A stretch of DNA of 64,000 bases from Polynucleobacter sp. MG-27-Goln-C1 (GCF_018881905.1 NZ_JACVPM010000001.1:310001-374000); one strand, 5' to 3'. Counted from the first letter of the stretch, positions 35,435 through 45,874 are shown. Notes: generated from the letters alone by a model not told the origin. Translations and numbers: made by a program.

Positions 35435-36706
35435 TTGAAAGACAAAATTCTTTCTTTTCTAAAGCAGTTTGCTGATAAAGCAAAGCCTATTACTGATAAG
35501 GCATTACATTTTGGTGGCCACAGACTGCAGGTAGCTCTTGCAAGTGTTGCTGGCCTGTATTGGAATCTCAGCCCACAAAATCGTCATCGCGTTCGCTTGG
35601 CTGCCTTTGCTTTTGCCATTCTTTCAGTGGGTATTGTGGTCGGCCGCATTACCAATGTGAACCGTAACGTCAAAATTGAAGCCTCTGATAAGGCATTGAA
35701 AGTAGAGAAGAGCGGCATCTTGGAGTTAAAGCTTGCTGGCATCAAGCTCAACCCAGAAATTTACATCTTCCAGACTGCAGAAAAAGTCCAGGTACCCATC
35801 GACATCAAAGTGCCAGGTCGTTTAGCGTTCAATGCTGAAAAGTCTAAAGTTCTTTCTGCGCGCGCACCAGGGCGTGTAGAGCGCATCTATGCATTTGATG
35901 GTGCCGAGGTCAATATTGGTTCTCCAATAGTAGAGCTCTATAGCCCAGAATTTCTGTCTGCTCAGCAAGAGTATTTGCTTTCATCAAAAATGGCGAAAGT
36001 ATTAGAGACTAATAAGACCATGAGCGACTTGCTAGGTGATGCCCGCATTACCCAACAAGCTGCCGCAAACCGTATGCGTAATCTCGGTGCTGGCGATGGT
36101 GATATCAAAGCAATTGAAACGACTGGCAAAACCCAAAACAATTTAGTAATGCGTTCCCCACTCAAGGGAGTGGTAGTCAAGCGTAATGTCGAGCCTGGTT
36201 CAGCTTTAAGTGCTGGTGATGTAATTGCCACTTTGGCCGATCCAAAGCAACTTTGGTTCTTGGGCAATGTATTTGAGCAAGATTTCCGCTTGATTAAGCC
36301 AGGTCAAAAAATGATTCTGCAAGTGGAAGCCTATCCAGATAAAGAATTTGTGGCTTATGCGAATTACGTTGCCCCAACGATTGATCCGCAAACTCGCGCT
36401 TTATTGATTCGTGCAGATATTGAGAACAACGACGATCTCCTGCGTCCAGATATGTACGCTTCTGCCAAGTTAACTACTGGCATGGCGGATGCAATTGTTG
36501 TCCCACAAACGGCAGTAGTGCGTATTCGTGAGATGCGTTATGTCATTGTGAAAGCTGGTGATGAGGTTTACCGCCGCTTGCCGGTTAAAGGCTATGACCT
36601 CAATAGCAAAGCTTTTGCCATTACCGAAGGTGTAGAGCCAGGTTCACGTGTCTTGGCTGAAGGCGCAGTCTTGTTAAACGATCGATTCGCAAAGCAGGAA
36701 GACTAA
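35435..36706 (+). CDS. HlyD-family periplasmic adaptor of an RND pump
   Basis: Membrane-fusion protein of about 423 residues linking the RND pump to the TolC-like channel. N-terminal membrane anchor (AAFAFAILSVGIVVG), then barrel-sandwich (RAPGRVERIYAFDGAEVNIG), hairpin and beta-barrel domains (MRSPLKGVVVKRNVEPGSAL). TTG 35435 is preferred to GTG 35432 because AAGGAG ends two bases before the GTG but five before the TTG. It follows the TolC gene closely and abuts the pump gene without a gap. The CusB/CzcB type is inferred from the pump. Confidence 0.86.
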   Translation: MKDKILSFLKQFADKAKPITDKALHFGGHRLQVALASVAGLYWNLSPQNRHRVRLAAFAFAILSVGIVVGRITNVNRNVKIEASDKALKVEKSGILELKLAGIKLNPEIYIFQTAEKVQVPIDIKVPGRLAFNAEKSKVLSARAPGRVERIYAFDGAEVNIGSPIVELYSPEFLSAQQEYLLSSKMAKVLETNKTMSDLLGDARITQQAAANRMRNLGAGDGDIKAIETTGKTQNNLVMRSPLKGVVVKRNVEPGSALSAGDVIATLADPKQLWFLGNVFEQDFRLIKPGQKMILQVEAYPDKEFVAYANYVAPTIDPQTRALLIRADIENNDDLLRPDMYASAKLTTGMADAIVVPQTAVVRIREMRYVIVKAGDEVYRRLPVKGYDLNSKAFAITEGVEPGSRVLAEGAVLLNDRFAKQED

Positions 36707-39700
36707 GTGAGCGCGTTTACTTCCTTTATTCGAGGTGTACTTGAGAAACGTGTGCTGGTCATCGTTGGCTCGATCGTGCTCCTCGGTTTGGGAATGTTCA
36801 GCCTTTCTAAGCTACCAATTCAGCCTTACCCAGGCGTAGCGCCATTAACGATTCAGGCGATTTCACAATGGCCAGGAAGAAGTACGACTGAGGTAGAGCA
36901 GCAAGTTACGATTCCGGTCGAGAATGCCTTGGCCGGTATTCCAGGCTTGCAAGCCTTCCGTTCGGTCTCTTTGTTTGGTTTATCTGTTGTTACCTTGAAG
37001 TTCAATGACACGACTGATCCATTTAAAGCGCGCCAAACATTTATTACCAGTCTTGCGAATGTGAGCTTCCCGCCTGGAGTCACTTCCAGTATCAGTCCGG
37101 ATTCGGATGCGACTGGCGAGATCATGCGTTATGAGGTGAAGTCGGATTACGCTTCATCGACTCAATTAAAGACGCTACAAAACTACGAGATCTATAAAGA
37201 GCTCAAACAAACTCCTGGTGTAGCTGACGTTTCCTCTTTTGGTGGCAAGGTTCGCCAATACCAAGTGATTGTCAGCCCGGAGAGTCTGCAGTCTAAGGGC
37301 GTTACCGTTAATGAGCTGATTGCTGCTTTAACGAATGCCAATAGCAATACTGGTGGCGGCCTATTACCCAGCGGTGAACAGCAATTTGTAGTCCGTGGAG
37401 TAGGACTCTTACGCAATATTGATGACATTAAGCGGGTAGTGATCTCCATTCACAATGGAGTGCCCATCCGAATTGGTGACGTAGCTGGGGTAGAGATTGG
37501 TAATGCACCGCGTTTGGGTTTATTCCAGTTCAATGAAAACCCAGACTCTGTTGAAGGCATTGTTTACTTACGCCGTGGCGAGAATGCCACTGAAGTTTTA
37601 GCTCGCGTTCGCAATACCGTTGAAAATATCAACAAACAAGTACTCCCACCCGGAATTGAAGTGGTGCCGTTCTATGACCGACAAGTGCTCTTGGATATCA
37701 CCATCGGCACTGTGAAGCACACATTGTTCTTTGGCATTTCTTTAGTTCTCGCGGTACTCTTTTTCTTCTTGGGTAATTTGCGCGCAGCAGCAGTAGTAGC
37801 AGCAGTGATTCCATTAGCGCTGTGCGTCTCATTTATTCAGATGCATCTGTGGAGCGTGCCTGCGAATTTGATTTCTCTTGGCGCGATTGACTTTGGTGTG
37901 ATCGTTGACTCTGCAGTGATTCTGACGGAGAACGTCATGCGCCACTTGGAAGAGGGTGGCAAGCGCCTCAATCAAAGCATTATCTTAGCGACCAGTGAAG
38001 TGCAGCGCGCCATGATTTACTCGACTGGAATCATTATTGTTGCCTACTCCCCATTATTCTTCATGGGCGGAGTAGAGGGCATCATCTTTAAGCCAATGGC
38101 ATTCACCATGGGCTTTGCTTTGATCGCTGCCATGGTTCTGAGCTTAACCTTCTTGCCAGCCATGATCTCTTTGGTATTTGGCGAGAACTTACATCACAAA
38201 CCACCGGGATTTATTACCAAGCTTCTGAATGGCTACAAACCGCTATTGAGAAAGTGGATGGATCGCCCATTAACGGTTGTATCTGTTGCGGTATTTGTTC
38301 TAGGTCTGACCTTATTAAGTGTGACTCGTCTGGGAACAGCCTTCTTGCCAACCCTGGAAGAGAACAATATTTGGTTGCGCGTCACTTTGCCAAATACCGT
38401 TGATCTCGACTACTCTGTCAAGATAGCCAATCAATTGCGTGAGACTTTCTTAAAGCAACCTGAGATTGATAAGGTTGCAGCCCAGATTGGCCGTCCCGAT
38501 GATGGTACCGATTCCACTGGTGTATTTAATCAAGAATATGGTCTCTATTTAAAGAGTCCTGACAAGATGCCAAGCGGCTCCAGCAAGAAAGACCTGATCG
38601 CCCACCTTGAAACTGAGCTTAATAAAATTCCGGGTGTTACTTATAGCTTTTCTCAGTACATTCAGGACAACGTGAATGAAGCGCTCTCCGGCGTGAAGGG
38701 TGAGAACTCCGTCAAGATTTACGGAACTGACCTAGAGGTCTTAGATCAAAAAGCCCATGAGGTGATTGATCAGCTCAAAAAAGTACGCGGCGTAGCGGAC
38801 GAGGGCGTTCTCAAAGAGTTGGGTCAGCCGACTTTAAATATTCAGATCGATCGTGAACGTGCCGCGCGTTACGGTATTAACGTGAATGATATTCAGACCG
38901 TGGTTGCTAACGCCATTGGTGGTGCTGCAGTTACCAACCTCCTTGAGGATGAAAAGACTTTTGGCATAGCCATTCGTTTAAATGAAGGTAGTCGCAATGA
39001 CGTGGCCGATATTGGCCACCTCTTAGTGGACTCGCCTAACGGGCCATCCATTCCCTTATCGATGGTGGCAACTGTTCAGTTAAGTGACGGTCCATTCTTT
39101 ATCTATCGAGAAGCAGGCAAGCGTTACATCGCTATTAAGTTCAGCGTACGTAACCGTGACTTAGGTAGCGCGGTGGAGGATGCTCAATTCTTGGTTGAGA
39201 AAAATATCACCTTGCCACCAAACTACTCGATTAGTTGGGATGGTCAATTCAACCAAATGAAACAAGCGCAGAAGAAATTGATGTTGATCGTGCCATTGGC
39301 ATTACTGGGCATCTTCTTGTTGCTGGTTAGTGCTTTTGGTAATTTCCGTGATGCGGTGATCGTCATGATCAACGTGCCATTTGCAGCTATTGGTGGCGTG
39401 ATTGCTTTGCATCTTGCGGGCGAGACTTTGAGTATTTCTGCTTTCTTTGGATTCTTATCCTTATTTGGCATTGCAATTCAGGATGGTGTGATTCTGATCT
39501 CCTTTATTAATAAGACCGCCGCTACCGAGCATGGCGAGATGAAAGATGTCATGGTGGAGGGTGCTTCCTTGCGCGTTCGTCCGGTATTGATGACGGCTGC
39601 GCTTTCTGGTTTAGGACTCTTACCAGCTGCTTTATCTCACTCGATTGGCTCTGAGGCTCAACGTCCTCTGGCTTTGGTGATTGTGGGTGGCATGGTGACA

Positions 39701-39784
39701 ACGACTATTTTGACCCTCTTGGTACTGCCAGTAATATATGGATGGTTCAGAGGTCGTTCATTGACCCCATTGGCAAAAGCCTAA
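36707..39784 (+). CDS. HME-family RND efflux permease (CzcA/CusA-like)
   Basis: Proton-driven inner-membrane pump of 1025 residues, twelve TM segments in two halves with large periplasmic loops. The TM4 signature [22 protein letters not shown] cut at its core DFG-x3-D-x-A-x4-EN marks the heavy-metal efflux family, while the usual second Gly of DGA is Ser. The substrate (divalent cations or Cu/Ag) cannot be told from what I see. GTG 36707 starts right after the adaptor's stop. No metal-sensing regulator is encoded beside it. Confidence 0.88.
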   Translation: MSAFTSFIRGVLEKRVLVIVGSIVLLGLGMFSLSKLPIQPYPGVAPLTIQAISQWPGRSTTEVEQQVTIPVENALAGIPGLQAFRSVSLFGLSVVTLKFNDTTDPFKARQTFITSLANVSFPPGVTSSISPDSDATGEIMRYEVKSDYASSTQLKTLQNYEIYKELKQTPGVADVSSFGGKVRQYQVIVSPESLQSKGVTVNELIAALTNANSNTGGGLLPSGEQQFVVRGVGLLRNIDDIKRVVISIHNGVPIRIGDVAGVEIGNAPRLGLFQFNENPDSVEGIVYLRRGENATEVLARVRNTVENINKQVLPPGIEVVPFYDRQVLLDITIGTVKHTLFFGISLVLAVLFFFLGNLRAAAVVAAVIPLALCVSFIQMHLWSVPANLISLGAIDFGVIVDSAVILTENVMRHLEEGGKRLNQSIILATSEVQRAMIYSTGIIIVAYSPLFFMGGVEGIIFKPMAFTMGFALIAAMVLSLTFLPAMISLVFGENLHHKPPGFITKLLNGYKPLLRKWMDRPLTVVSVAVFVLGLTLLSVTRLGTAFLPTLEENNIWLRVTLPNTVDLDYSVKIANQLRETFLKQPEIDKVAAQIGRPDDGTDSTGVFNQEYGLYLKSPDKMPSGSSKKDLIAHLETELNKIPGVTYSFSQYIQDNVNEALSGVKGENSVKIYGTDLEVLDQKAHEVIDQLKKVRGVADEGVLKELGQPTLNIQIDRERAARYGINVNDIQTVVANAIGGAAVTNLLEDEKTFGIAIRLNEGSRNDVADIGHLLVDSPNGPSIPLSMVATVQLSDGPFFIYREAGKRYIAIKFSVRNRDLGSAVEDAQFLVEKNITLPPNYSISWDGQFNQMKQAQKKLMLIVPLALLGIFLLLVSAFGNFRDAVIVMINVPFAAIGGVIALHLAGETLSISAFFGFLSLFGIAIQDGVILISFINKTAATEHGEMKDVMVEGASLRVRPVLMTAALSGLGLLPAALSHSIGSEAQRPLALVIVGGMVTTTILTLLVLPVIYGWFRGRSLTPLAKA

Positions 39785-39818
39785 GAGTATTGATCAGAAA
39801 TCAAAGGGTATTCCAAGC

Positions 39819-40613
39819 ATGAGTGAAAACACAAAGCAGCCACATATTCTGATTTCAAATGATGATGGCTATCTTGCTCCTGGTCTTTTAGCTCTGGTCA
39901 ATGCCATTCGCCCATTGGGTCGTGTAACAGTCATTGCCCCAGAGCAAAATCACAGTGGCGCCTCTAACTCTCTCACGCTTTCGCGACCACTCTCTATTCA
40001 TCGTGTAGCTGGAGGTGAGCGTGATGGATTCTTATTCATTAATGGCACTCCAACTGACTGTGTGCATATTGCGATGACCGGTTTCTTGGATGAGAAGCCT
40101 GATCTCGTAGTTTCTGGAATTAATCAGGGCGAGAACATGGGCGAAGATACTCTGTATTCCGGTACTGTTGCTGCGGCAGTTGAAGGTGTGATGTTCGGTG
40201 TTCCTGGTATTGCTTTCTCACAAATTGATAAAGGCTGGAACCGCATTGAAGATGCTGCAAAAGCAGCGCACGATATCGTGGCTCAAATGCTGGTATCTAA
40301 GTTGGCGCATAGCGAAGGCCCTGCAACTTTGCTGAACGTGAACATCCCAAACCGTCCTTATGCTGATCTGTATCGCTGGAGAGTTACTCGCTTGGGTAAC
40401 CGCCACCACTCCCAGCCGGTGGTAGTTCAAAAAAGCCCTCGCGGCGAATTGATTTACTGGATTGGTGCAGCAGGGGATGCAAAAGATAGTTCAGAAGGAA
40501 CAGACTTTCATGCGATTGATGATGGCTGCATCTCGATCACGCCAATGCAATTGGATCTAACTCATCATGCCCGTTTAGCCGCTATGCGTGCCAATGGTTG
40601 GGATCGCGGTTGA
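39819..40613 (+). CDS. surE: 5'/3'-nucleotidase SurE
   Basis: Metal-dependent survival-protein phosphatase acting on nucleoside monophosphates, 264 residues. Metal ligands are in [11 protein letters not shown], with [11 protein letters not shown] and the loop [22 protein letters not shown] split over the active site. It is the first of the surE-pcm-nlpD operon that is conserved in proteobacteria, and the next gene overlaps its end. Intact. Confidence 0.97.
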   Translation: MSENTKQPHILISNDDGYLAPGLLALVNAIRPLGRVTVIAPEQNHSGASNSLTLSRPLSIHRVAGGERDGFLFINGTPTDCVHIAMTGFLDEKPDLVVSGINQGENMGEDTLYSGTVAAAVEGVMFGVPGIAFSQIDKGWNRIEDAAKAAHDIVAQMLVSKLAHSEGPATLLNVNIPNRPYADLYRWRVTRLGNRHHSQPVVVQKSPRGELIYWIGAAGDAKDSSEGTDFHAIDDGCISITPMQLDLTHHARLAAMRANGWDRG

Positions 40614-41266
40614 GGCCAGCCGCTGAGCGTAATGCCGGTCATCGGCAAGCCTTAGCAGCGAAAGTACTCGCTGCTGGGATTAAGCACGGCAAAACATTAG
40701 AAGCGATTGCGACTGTTCCACGCCATGCATTTATGGATGCAGGTATGCATCCTCAAGCTTACGAAGATACCGCTTTACCAATTGGCCATTCACAAACGAT
40801 TTCTAAGCCATCTGTAGTGGCTCGCATGATCGAGCTATTGCATAAGCCCAAGCAGTCGCTAGGCAAAGTATTGGAGATTGGTACCGGCTGTGGATACCAA
40901 GCAGCAGTACTCAGTTTGCTATCAGATGAGGTGTATTCCATAGAGCGTATTCGTCCATTGCACGATATGGCTAGAGAAAAACTGCGCCCATTTCGGATTA
41001 AAAATCTGCGCCTGATCTACGGGGATGGCATCTTAGGTTTGCCCCAAGCCGCTCCATTTGACGGAATTATTCTGGCAGCAGCAGGCTTAGGTATTCCAGA
41101 CGCCTTACTAGATCAATTGGCCATTGGCGGGCGCTTAGTCGCCCCAGTGGCCAAAAATGAGAAAGAGCAGCAATTGATCATGGTGGAGCGGATGAGCTCC
41201 CAGCGCTATCAAAGAACCGTTCTGGACGAGGTCTTTTTTGTCCCCTTACAATCAGGGGTAGTATGA
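40598..41266 (+). CDS. pcm: Protein-L-isoaspartate O-methyltransferase
   Basis: SAM-dependent repair enzyme that methylates isoaspartyl residues in damaged proteins; up to 222 residues. SAM motif [14 protein letters not shown], the substrate loop [11 protein letters not shown] and motif II GDGILGL are all present. Start is TTG 40598 or TTG 40610; the latter overlaps the surE stop as TTGA, a style used repeatedly in this genome. It is coupled to nlpD by an ATGA overlap. Confidence 0.95.
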   Translation: MGSRLRPAAERNAGHRQALAAKVLAAGIKHGKTLEAIATVPRHAFMDAGMHPQAYEDTALPIGHSQTISKPSVVARMIELLHKPKQSLGKVLEIGTGCGYQAAVLSLLSDEVYSIERIRPLHDMAREKLRPFRIKNLRLIYGDGILGLPQAAPFDGIILAAAGLGIPDALLDQLAIGGRLVAPVAKNEKEQQLIMVERMSSQRYQRTVLDEVFFVPLQSGVV

Positions 41267-42057
41267 AAAACCCAATGAATACCTTGCCTAAATACTTCTT
41301 ATTGCTAGCAGCAATTGCATCCCTGGTGCTCAATACGGGTTGTTCAACGACTCCAAGAGCTAAGCCAGCGAATGTCGTTGATCGCACCAATGGAAACAGT
41401 GAGCCTACGCCTCCTGGTTACTATCGTGTGAAGCGTGGTGATACTTTGGCTCGGATTGCATTGGATAACGGTCAATCTCCTCGCGATGTGGCGCAGTGGA
41501 ACAATATGTCGAACCCCAATCAGATTGAAGTAGGGGATTTGATATTAGTGAAGCCACCAGCAGGGTCTAAGTCTGCGGTAAAACCAGTCGCCAAGCCGCC
41601 AACAAATATTGATACTGCAAAAACAGATGCGCCAAAGGTTGATGCTGCCAAGGCAGATACACCAAAACCAGAAGCTCCAAAAGAAATGGTTGCTGAGCCT
41701 GGAATTCGTTTGTCATCCCCAGCTAAAGGCAAAATAACTGAAGAGTTCAATGACAAGAACAAAGGCATTGATATCGCCGGTAAGTTAGGCGATCCTGTGA
41801 CCGCAGCTTCAGATGGAAAAGTGGTTTACGCCGGCAACAGCTTGCGTGGCTATGGCAATCTAGTCATCATCAAGCATGACAATACCTATCTCACAGCCTA
41901 TGCTCATAATCGTACACTTCTGGTTAAAGAAGGTGACACGGTAAAGAAAGGGCAGAAGATTGCTGAGATGGGCGATACCGATGCTACTTCGGTAAAGCTC
42001 CACTTCGAACTCCGCGTGAATGGCAAGCCAGTAAATCCAACGCCATACTTGCAGTAA
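41263..42057 (+). CDS. nlpD: NlpD-like LysM/LytM lipoprotein (amidase activator)
   Basis: Outer-membrane lipoprotein of 264 residues (lipobox LNTGC). A LysM domain (YYRVKRGDTLARIAL to LILVKPP) binds peptidoglycan. A Lys/Pro/Ala/Asp repeat linker follows, then a C-terminal LytM/M23 domain. Two zinc ligands are replaced (NKGIDIAG instead of HxGxD; KLHFEL instead of HxH), exactly the degenerate pattern of NlpD, which activates AmiC-type amidases rather than cutting itself. It follows pcm with an ATGA overlap. Here an exonuclease gene, not rpoS, follows. Confidence 0.92.
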   Translation: MKNPMNTLPKYFLLLAAIASLVLNTGCSTTPRAKPANVVDRTNGNSEPTPPGYYRVKRGDTLARIALDNGQSPRDVAQWNNMSNPNQIEVGDLILVKPPAGSKSAVKPVAKPPTNIDTAKTDAPKVDAAKADTPKPEAPKEMVAEPGIRLSSPAKGKITEEFNDKNKGIDIAGKLGDPVTAASDGKVVYAGNSLRGYGNLVIIKHDNTYLTAYAHNRTLLVKEGDTVKKGQKIAEMGDTDATSVKLHFELRVNGKPVNPTPYLQ

Positions 42058-42088
42058 TCGCCATCAATAAATTGCTAGTGATTTAAGT

Positions 42089-42910
42089 ATGGCAACGGTT
42101 CTCGTCTTCGATATTGAAACTATTCCGGATGTAGCTGGACTACGTCGCCTCAATGACTATCCTGATACATTGTCAGATAGTGAAGTCGCTGCTAAAGCGA
42201 TGGCAGAGCGCGCTGAGAAAACAGGTAGCGAGTTTTTGCCACTCTATCTACAGCGTATCTGCGCTATCTCCTGCGTCATACGCAGAACAACCAAGGATGG
42301 CTCACCGCAAATAAAGGTGGGAACCTTGGGCAACCCTCAAGATGATGAGAAGGTATTGATACAGACCTTCTTTGAGCTCGTTGAAAAATATACCCCCCAG
42401 TTAGTGTCTTGGAATGGCAGTGGTTTTGATCTGCCAGTTCTGCACTACCGCGCATTAGCAAACCATGTGCAAGCACCGCGCTACTGGGAGATGGGTGAGA
42501 GTCAAGAAAACGATAGCCGCGAATTTAAGTGGAATAACTACATTAGTCGTTATCACATGCGTCATCTCGACTTAATGGACCTACTGGCTAAATTTAATGG
42601 TCGCGCCAATGCGCCTTTAGATGGATTGGCAAAGCTCTGCGGTTTCCCGGGCAAGATGGGCATGGATGGCAGTCAAGTCTGGCCTGCTTATCAAGAAGGC
42701 AGGATTGATGAGATCCGTCGCTATTGCGAAACCGACGTTGTTAATACCTACTTGATGTACTGCCGCTTTCAGTTGATGCGTGGAGGCTTCTCATTAGAAG
42801 AGTACAAAGAAGAAATCACTTTCGTTAAAGCCTATTTAGAAAAAGAATCTAAAGAGCCGCATGGCGAGCAGTGGCAAGAATACCTCTTGGATTTCGCTCC
42901 CGATGCGTAG
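42089..42910 (+). CDS. PolB-like DEDDy 3'-5' exonuclease
   Basis: 273-residue predicted 3'-5' exonuclease of the stand-alone PolB-exonuclease family. Exo I VFDIETIPD at the N-terminus, Exo II in SWNGSGFDLPVLHYR and Exo III RYCETDVVNTYLMYCRF with the Tyr/Cys-x3-Asp spacing. Biological role unclear; possibly RNA or DNA end trimming. It lies 31 bases after nlpD, in the place where rpoS is often found, and overlaps rlmD by eight bases. Confidence 0.9.
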   Translation: MATVLVFDIETIPDVAGLRRLNDYPDTLSDSEVAAKAMAERAEKTGSEFLPLYLQRICAISCVIRRTTKDGSPQIKVGTLGNPQDDEKVLIQTFFELVEKYTPQLVSWNGSGFDLPVLHYRALANHVQAPRYWEMGESQENDSREFKWNNYISRYHMRHLDLMDLLAKFNGRANAPLDGLAKLCGFPGKMGMDGSQVWPAYQEGRIDEIRRYCETDVVNTYLMYCRFQLMRGGFSLEEYKEEITFVKAYLEKESKEPHGEQWQEYLLDFAPDA

Positions 42911-44330
42911 AGGTGAAAAGCCAGTCCATATCGTTGTGACTGAGCCAGTACGAGTTGACTCCCTTGATCTAGATGCCCAAGGCATTGCACGCCTAGCTCC
43001 GAATGAAGCAGAGGCTGCCGAGGGCCAAAGTGGTAAGGTCATTTTTATTCAGGGGGCACTGCCAACTGAGCTCGTTACCTATGTCATCACACGTGACAAA
43101 GCCCGTTTCAGTAAGGCCAAGGTACTCGACATCCTCAAGCCTGCAGTATTTCGAGCTGAACCCAAGTGCAAAGCATTTGGGGTTTGTGGTGGTTGCACCA
43201 TGCAACACTTGGATATACGGGCGCAAGTTGCAATGAAGCAGCGTGTACTTGAGGATGATCTCAAGCACATAGCAAAAGTCGCCCCCGAAGAAATTCTTCG
43301 CCCCATGGGTGGTCCCGCTTGGGAGTACCGTCATCGCGCGCGCTTAAGTGCGGTTAATCGCTCGATCAAAAAAGGCACCGTGCTGATTGGGTTTCATGAA
43401 GGGAAGAGTGGTTATGTTGCTGACATGACTGCTTGCGAGATTTTGCCTAAACACGTTTCCGATCTGCTTCCAGAAATGCGTAAATTGGTCATGGGCTTAT
43501 CCATTGTCGATCGCATGCCGCAGATTGAGATTGCTGTAGGCGAACCAGAGGATCCCAATTCGGATGATCCAAAAAAATCAAAGCCAGTCACTGCATTGGT
43601 TTTCAGAAACCTCCTACCTTTAACACCAGCTGATGAACAACTGCTCAGAGACTTCGCAGACACCCATCAAGTCTGGGTGTGGTTGCAGCCTAAAGGCATT
43701 GAAACCGTTGCTCCGTTCTACCCATTAACGGGCAAGCTTTGTTACCGCCTGCCCGAATTTGAAATCGAGATGCCGTTTAAGCCGGCGGATTTCACGCAAG
43801 TGAATCACATGATGAATCGTGCTTTGGTCAGTAGGGCGATTCGCTTGCTGGAAGTGAAGCCAAGTGATCGAGTCCTCGACTTGTTCTGCGGTATTGGTAA
43901 TTTCACATTGCCGCTCGCAAGACGAGCAAAAACTGTATTAGGTATCGAGGGCTTAGAAAGCCTGACCACTAGAGCCAAAGCCAATGCGGAACACAATCAG
44001 CTCGCCGATAAAGTCAGCTTCATGCAAAGCAATTTGTTTGAAGTGACAACAGAAACAATTGCCTCATGGGGCAAAGCTGAGCGCTGGCTAATGGACCCTC
44101 CGCGTGAAGGCGCCATGGAGATCTGCCAAGCGCTAGCCTTACTGCATGAGCAGCGCAGTGACTTGCCACCGCAGCGCATTGTGTATGTCTCTTGCAATCC
44201 AAAGACGCTAGCTAGAGATACTGACATCCTTTGCCATCAAGCGGACTATGTCCTCAAGAGTGCGGGCATCGTCAATATGTTCCCTCACACTTCACACGTG
44301 GAGTCGATGGCGGTATTTGAAAGACCCTGA
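42903..44330 (+). CDS. rlmD: 23S rRNA (uracil-1939-C5)-methyltransferase RlmD
   Basis: SAM-dependent iron-sulfur methyltransferase (475 residues from ATG 42903) that modifies U1939 of 23S rRNA. An N-terminal TRAM domain (VTEPVRVDSLDLDAQGIARL) precedes the [4Fe-4S] ligands in CKAFGVCGGCTMQHL plus TACEILP. The methyltransferase core has LDLFCGIGNFTLPLA, MDPPREGA and the catalytic Cys in VYVSCNPKTLARD. ATG 42903 gives the family-typical short N-terminus; an ATG at 42861 would add 14 residues inside the preceding gene. Confidence 0.95.
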   Translation: MRRGEKPVHIVVTEPVRVDSLDLDAQGIARLAPNEAEAAEGQSGKVIFIQGALPTELVTYVITRDKARFSKAKVLDILKPAVFRAEPKCKAFGVCGGCTMQHLDIRAQVAMKQRVLEDDLKHIAKVAPEEILRPMGGPAWEYRHRARLSAVNRSIKKGTVLIGFHEGKSGYVADMTACEILPKHVSDLLPEMRKLVMGLSIVDRMPQIEIAVGEPEDPNSDDPKKSKPVTALVFRNLLPLTPADEQLLRDFADTHQVWVWLQPKGIETVAPFYPLTGKLCYRLPEFEIEMPFKPADFTQVNHMMNRALVSRAIRLLEVKPSDRVLDLFCGIGNFTLPLARRAKTVLGIEGLESLTTRAKANAEHNQLADKVSFMQSNLFEVTTETIASWGKAERWLMDPPREGAMEICQALALLHEQRSDLPPQRIVYVSCNPKTLARDTDILCHQADYVLKSAGIVNMFPHTSHVESMAVFERP

Positions 44331-44360
44331 GGAATGAACAGGCAAGTATCGAGATAAAGA

Positions 44361-44384
44361 AAAAGGCACCCGAGGGTGCCTTTT
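44361..44384. terminator. Bidirectional intrinsic terminator
   Basis: AAAAGGCACCC-GA-GGGTGCCTTTT, a stem of about ten pairs with A/T runs on both sides, between convergent rlmD and the Bax-inhibitor-1 gene. Confidence 0.9.
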
Positions 44385-44406
44385 CTATTGAAGCTTGAAG
44401 CAATAC

Positions 44407-45108
44407 TTAGTCTCTATTGCCACCCACAATACCCAAGAGTGCGAGCAAGTTGGTGAAGACGTTATAGACATCTAGGTAGATAGCTAAAGTAGCCATGATG
44501 TAGTTAGTCTCGCCACCATTGATGATGCGCTGGACATCAACCAAGATGAAGGCCGAGAAGATCGCAATTGCCAAAACCATCACAGTCAACATCAAGGCAG
44601 GTAACTGCAACCAGATGTTGGCCAATGAAGCCACGATCAAGAGCAGTACGCCAACCATCAACCATTTACCCATGCCTGAGAAATCGCTCTTGCTCACGGT
44701 AGCAATGGTTGCCATCACAGCAAAAATTGCACCTGTGCCGCCAAAAGCCAGCATGATTAAGGTAGCGCCATTGCTGTAGCTATTGAGTGTGTAGCCCACC
44801 AAGCCGGACATCATGATGCCCATGAAGAAGGTGAAGCCTAAAAGCAGCAGAACACCAGCTCCGGTGTCTTTGTTTTTCTCAATTGCCCAGAAGAAGCCAA
44901 AGGCGATTGCCATAAAGACGATGAAACCCATAAAAGGGCTGCTCGCCATGAAGTTAAGCCCAAATGCAACGCCAAGCCATGCGCCAATGACAGTAGGGAC
45001 CATTGAGAGCGCCAAAAGGGCATAGGTATTGCGAAGTACGCGGTTGCGTATCTGTGGGGTGCTAATCGAGCTGGTTTGCCCAAAGCCGTAAGAGTTGAGA
45101 TCACTCAT
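44407..45108 (-). CDS. Bax inhibitor-1/YccA family membrane protein
   Basis: Seven-TM inner-membrane protein of 233 residues of the BI-1/YccA/YbhL family. Characteristic features: N-terminal NSYGFGQTSSIST, a first helix RNTYALLALSMVPTVIG cut by a Pro, and the C-terminal DVQRIINGG with the SLYLDVYNVFTNLLALLG-like end (here IYLDVYNVFTNLLALLG). ATG 45108 has AAAGGAG at the right distance; an upstream in-frame start at 45144 is unlikely. E. coli YccA modulates FtsH, and hflK/hflC, the other FtsH modulators, are encoded 10 kb away. Confidence 0.92.
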   Translation of the reverse strand: MSDLNSYGFGQTSSISTPQIRNRVLRNTYALLALSMVPTVIGAWLGVAFGLNFMASSPFMGFIVFMAIAFGFFWAIEKNKDTGAGVLLLLGFTFFMGIMMSGLVGYTLNSYSNGATLIMLAFGGTGAIFAVMATIATVSKSDFSGMGKWLMVGVLLLIVASLANIWLQLPALMLTVMVLAIAIFSAFILVDVQRIINGGETNYIMATLAIYLDVYNVFTNLLALLGIVGGNRD

Positions 45109-45284
45109 ATTGACTCCTTTTTCATAGTTAATACACGAGCCCACAAGGGGCTGTTGTCAGTAAGTATAGACAAAATGGGCTAATTTCAAGCCCCCCATGA
45201 AAAGGACTACAAGTTAAAGGGTTATGCCCTGTAAATTCAATGGCTTAGCTACGCCCAGATCAGGGTAAATACGGTCAGGCGATG

Positions 45285-45290
45285 TATAAT
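45285..45290 (+). promoter_or_regulatory. Candidate -10 of the ndk transcript
   Basis: TATAAT about 112 bases before ndk, in an otherwise empty 295-base gap. A -35 is not clear. The resulting leader of about 105 nt would include the palindrome at 45352-45367. Confidence 0.45.
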
Positions 45291-45351
45291 TCGGGGGTCG
45301 CTGAATTCCTGGCGCGTTGTAGGAAATAGGGCAGAAGTTCACCCTGGGTCC

Positions 45352-45367
45352 AAATTGGCGCCAATTT
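45352..45367. repeat. 16-base perfect palindrome in the ndk leader
   Basis: AAATTGGCGCCAATTT is exactly self-complementary, centred on GGCGCC and placed 35 bases before the ndk start. As an operator-like dyad or RNA hairpin it could regulate ndk. No T-run follows. Confidence 0.5.
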
Positions 45368-45402
45368 CAGCAAAATCTTTGAAATCACTATTGGAGTTTT
45401 AC

Positions 45403-45828
45403 ATGGCTATCGAACGCACCCTTTCTATCATCAAACCAGATGCTGTTGCAAAAAACGTCATCGGCAAGATCTATGACCGTTTTGAATCTGCTGGTTTGAA
45501 GATTGTTGCGTCCAGAATGGCGCATTTGTCACAAGCTGAAGCTGAGCAGTTCTACGCTGTGCACGCTGCACGTCCTTTCTTTAAAGATTTGGTGAGCTTC
45601 ATGATTTCTGGTCCTGTAATGATTCAGGTATTAGAAGGCGAAGGCGCAATTGCTAAGAACCGTGACTTGATGGGCGCTACTGATCCTAAGAAAGCTGATG
45701 CTGGCACTATCCGTGCTGACTTCGCTGACAGCATCGATGCAAACGCTGTTCATGGCTCTGACGCTCCTGAAACTGCTGCTGTCGAAGTTGCATTCTTCTT
45801 CGCTGGCATGAACGTTTTCAATCGTTAA
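45403..45828 (+). CDS. ndk: Nucleoside diphosphate kinase
   Basis: Balances (d)NTP pools by phosphate transfer through a phosphohistidine; 141 residues. Starts [15 protein letters not shown]; catalytic His117 lies in NAVHGSD; the Kpn loop and [17 protein letters not shown] segment are normal. ATG 45403 follows TTGGAG; an upstream in-frame TTG is ignored. It begins the conserved ndk-rlmN-ispG-hisS run. Confidence 0.98.
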   Translation: MAIERTLSIIKPDAVAKNVIGKIYDRFESAGLKIVASRMAHLSQAEAEQFYAVHAARPFFKDLVSFMISGPVMIQVLEGEGAIAKNRDLMGATDPKKADAGTIRADFADSIDANAVHGSDAPETAAVEVAFFFAGMNVFNR

Positions 45829-45874
45829 TTCACGATTGTTAACGAATAACCTATTTAATACATAAGTAGGCGCA

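Noticed and set aside
41745..42057. Missing zinc ligands in the NlpD peptidase domain as a sign of gene decay
   Set aside because: The NKGIDIAG and LHFEL substitutions are the normal degenerate LytM signature of NlpD amidase activators, so nothing is decayed.
43412..43996. Several minus-strand ORFs inside rlmD
   Set aside because: RlmD motifs are intact across the region and the opposite-strand frames have no recognisable product or initiation signal.
45130..45280. Riboswitch upstream of ndk
   Set aside because: No known riboswitch core was recognised; only a -10-like element and the separate palindrome could be supported.
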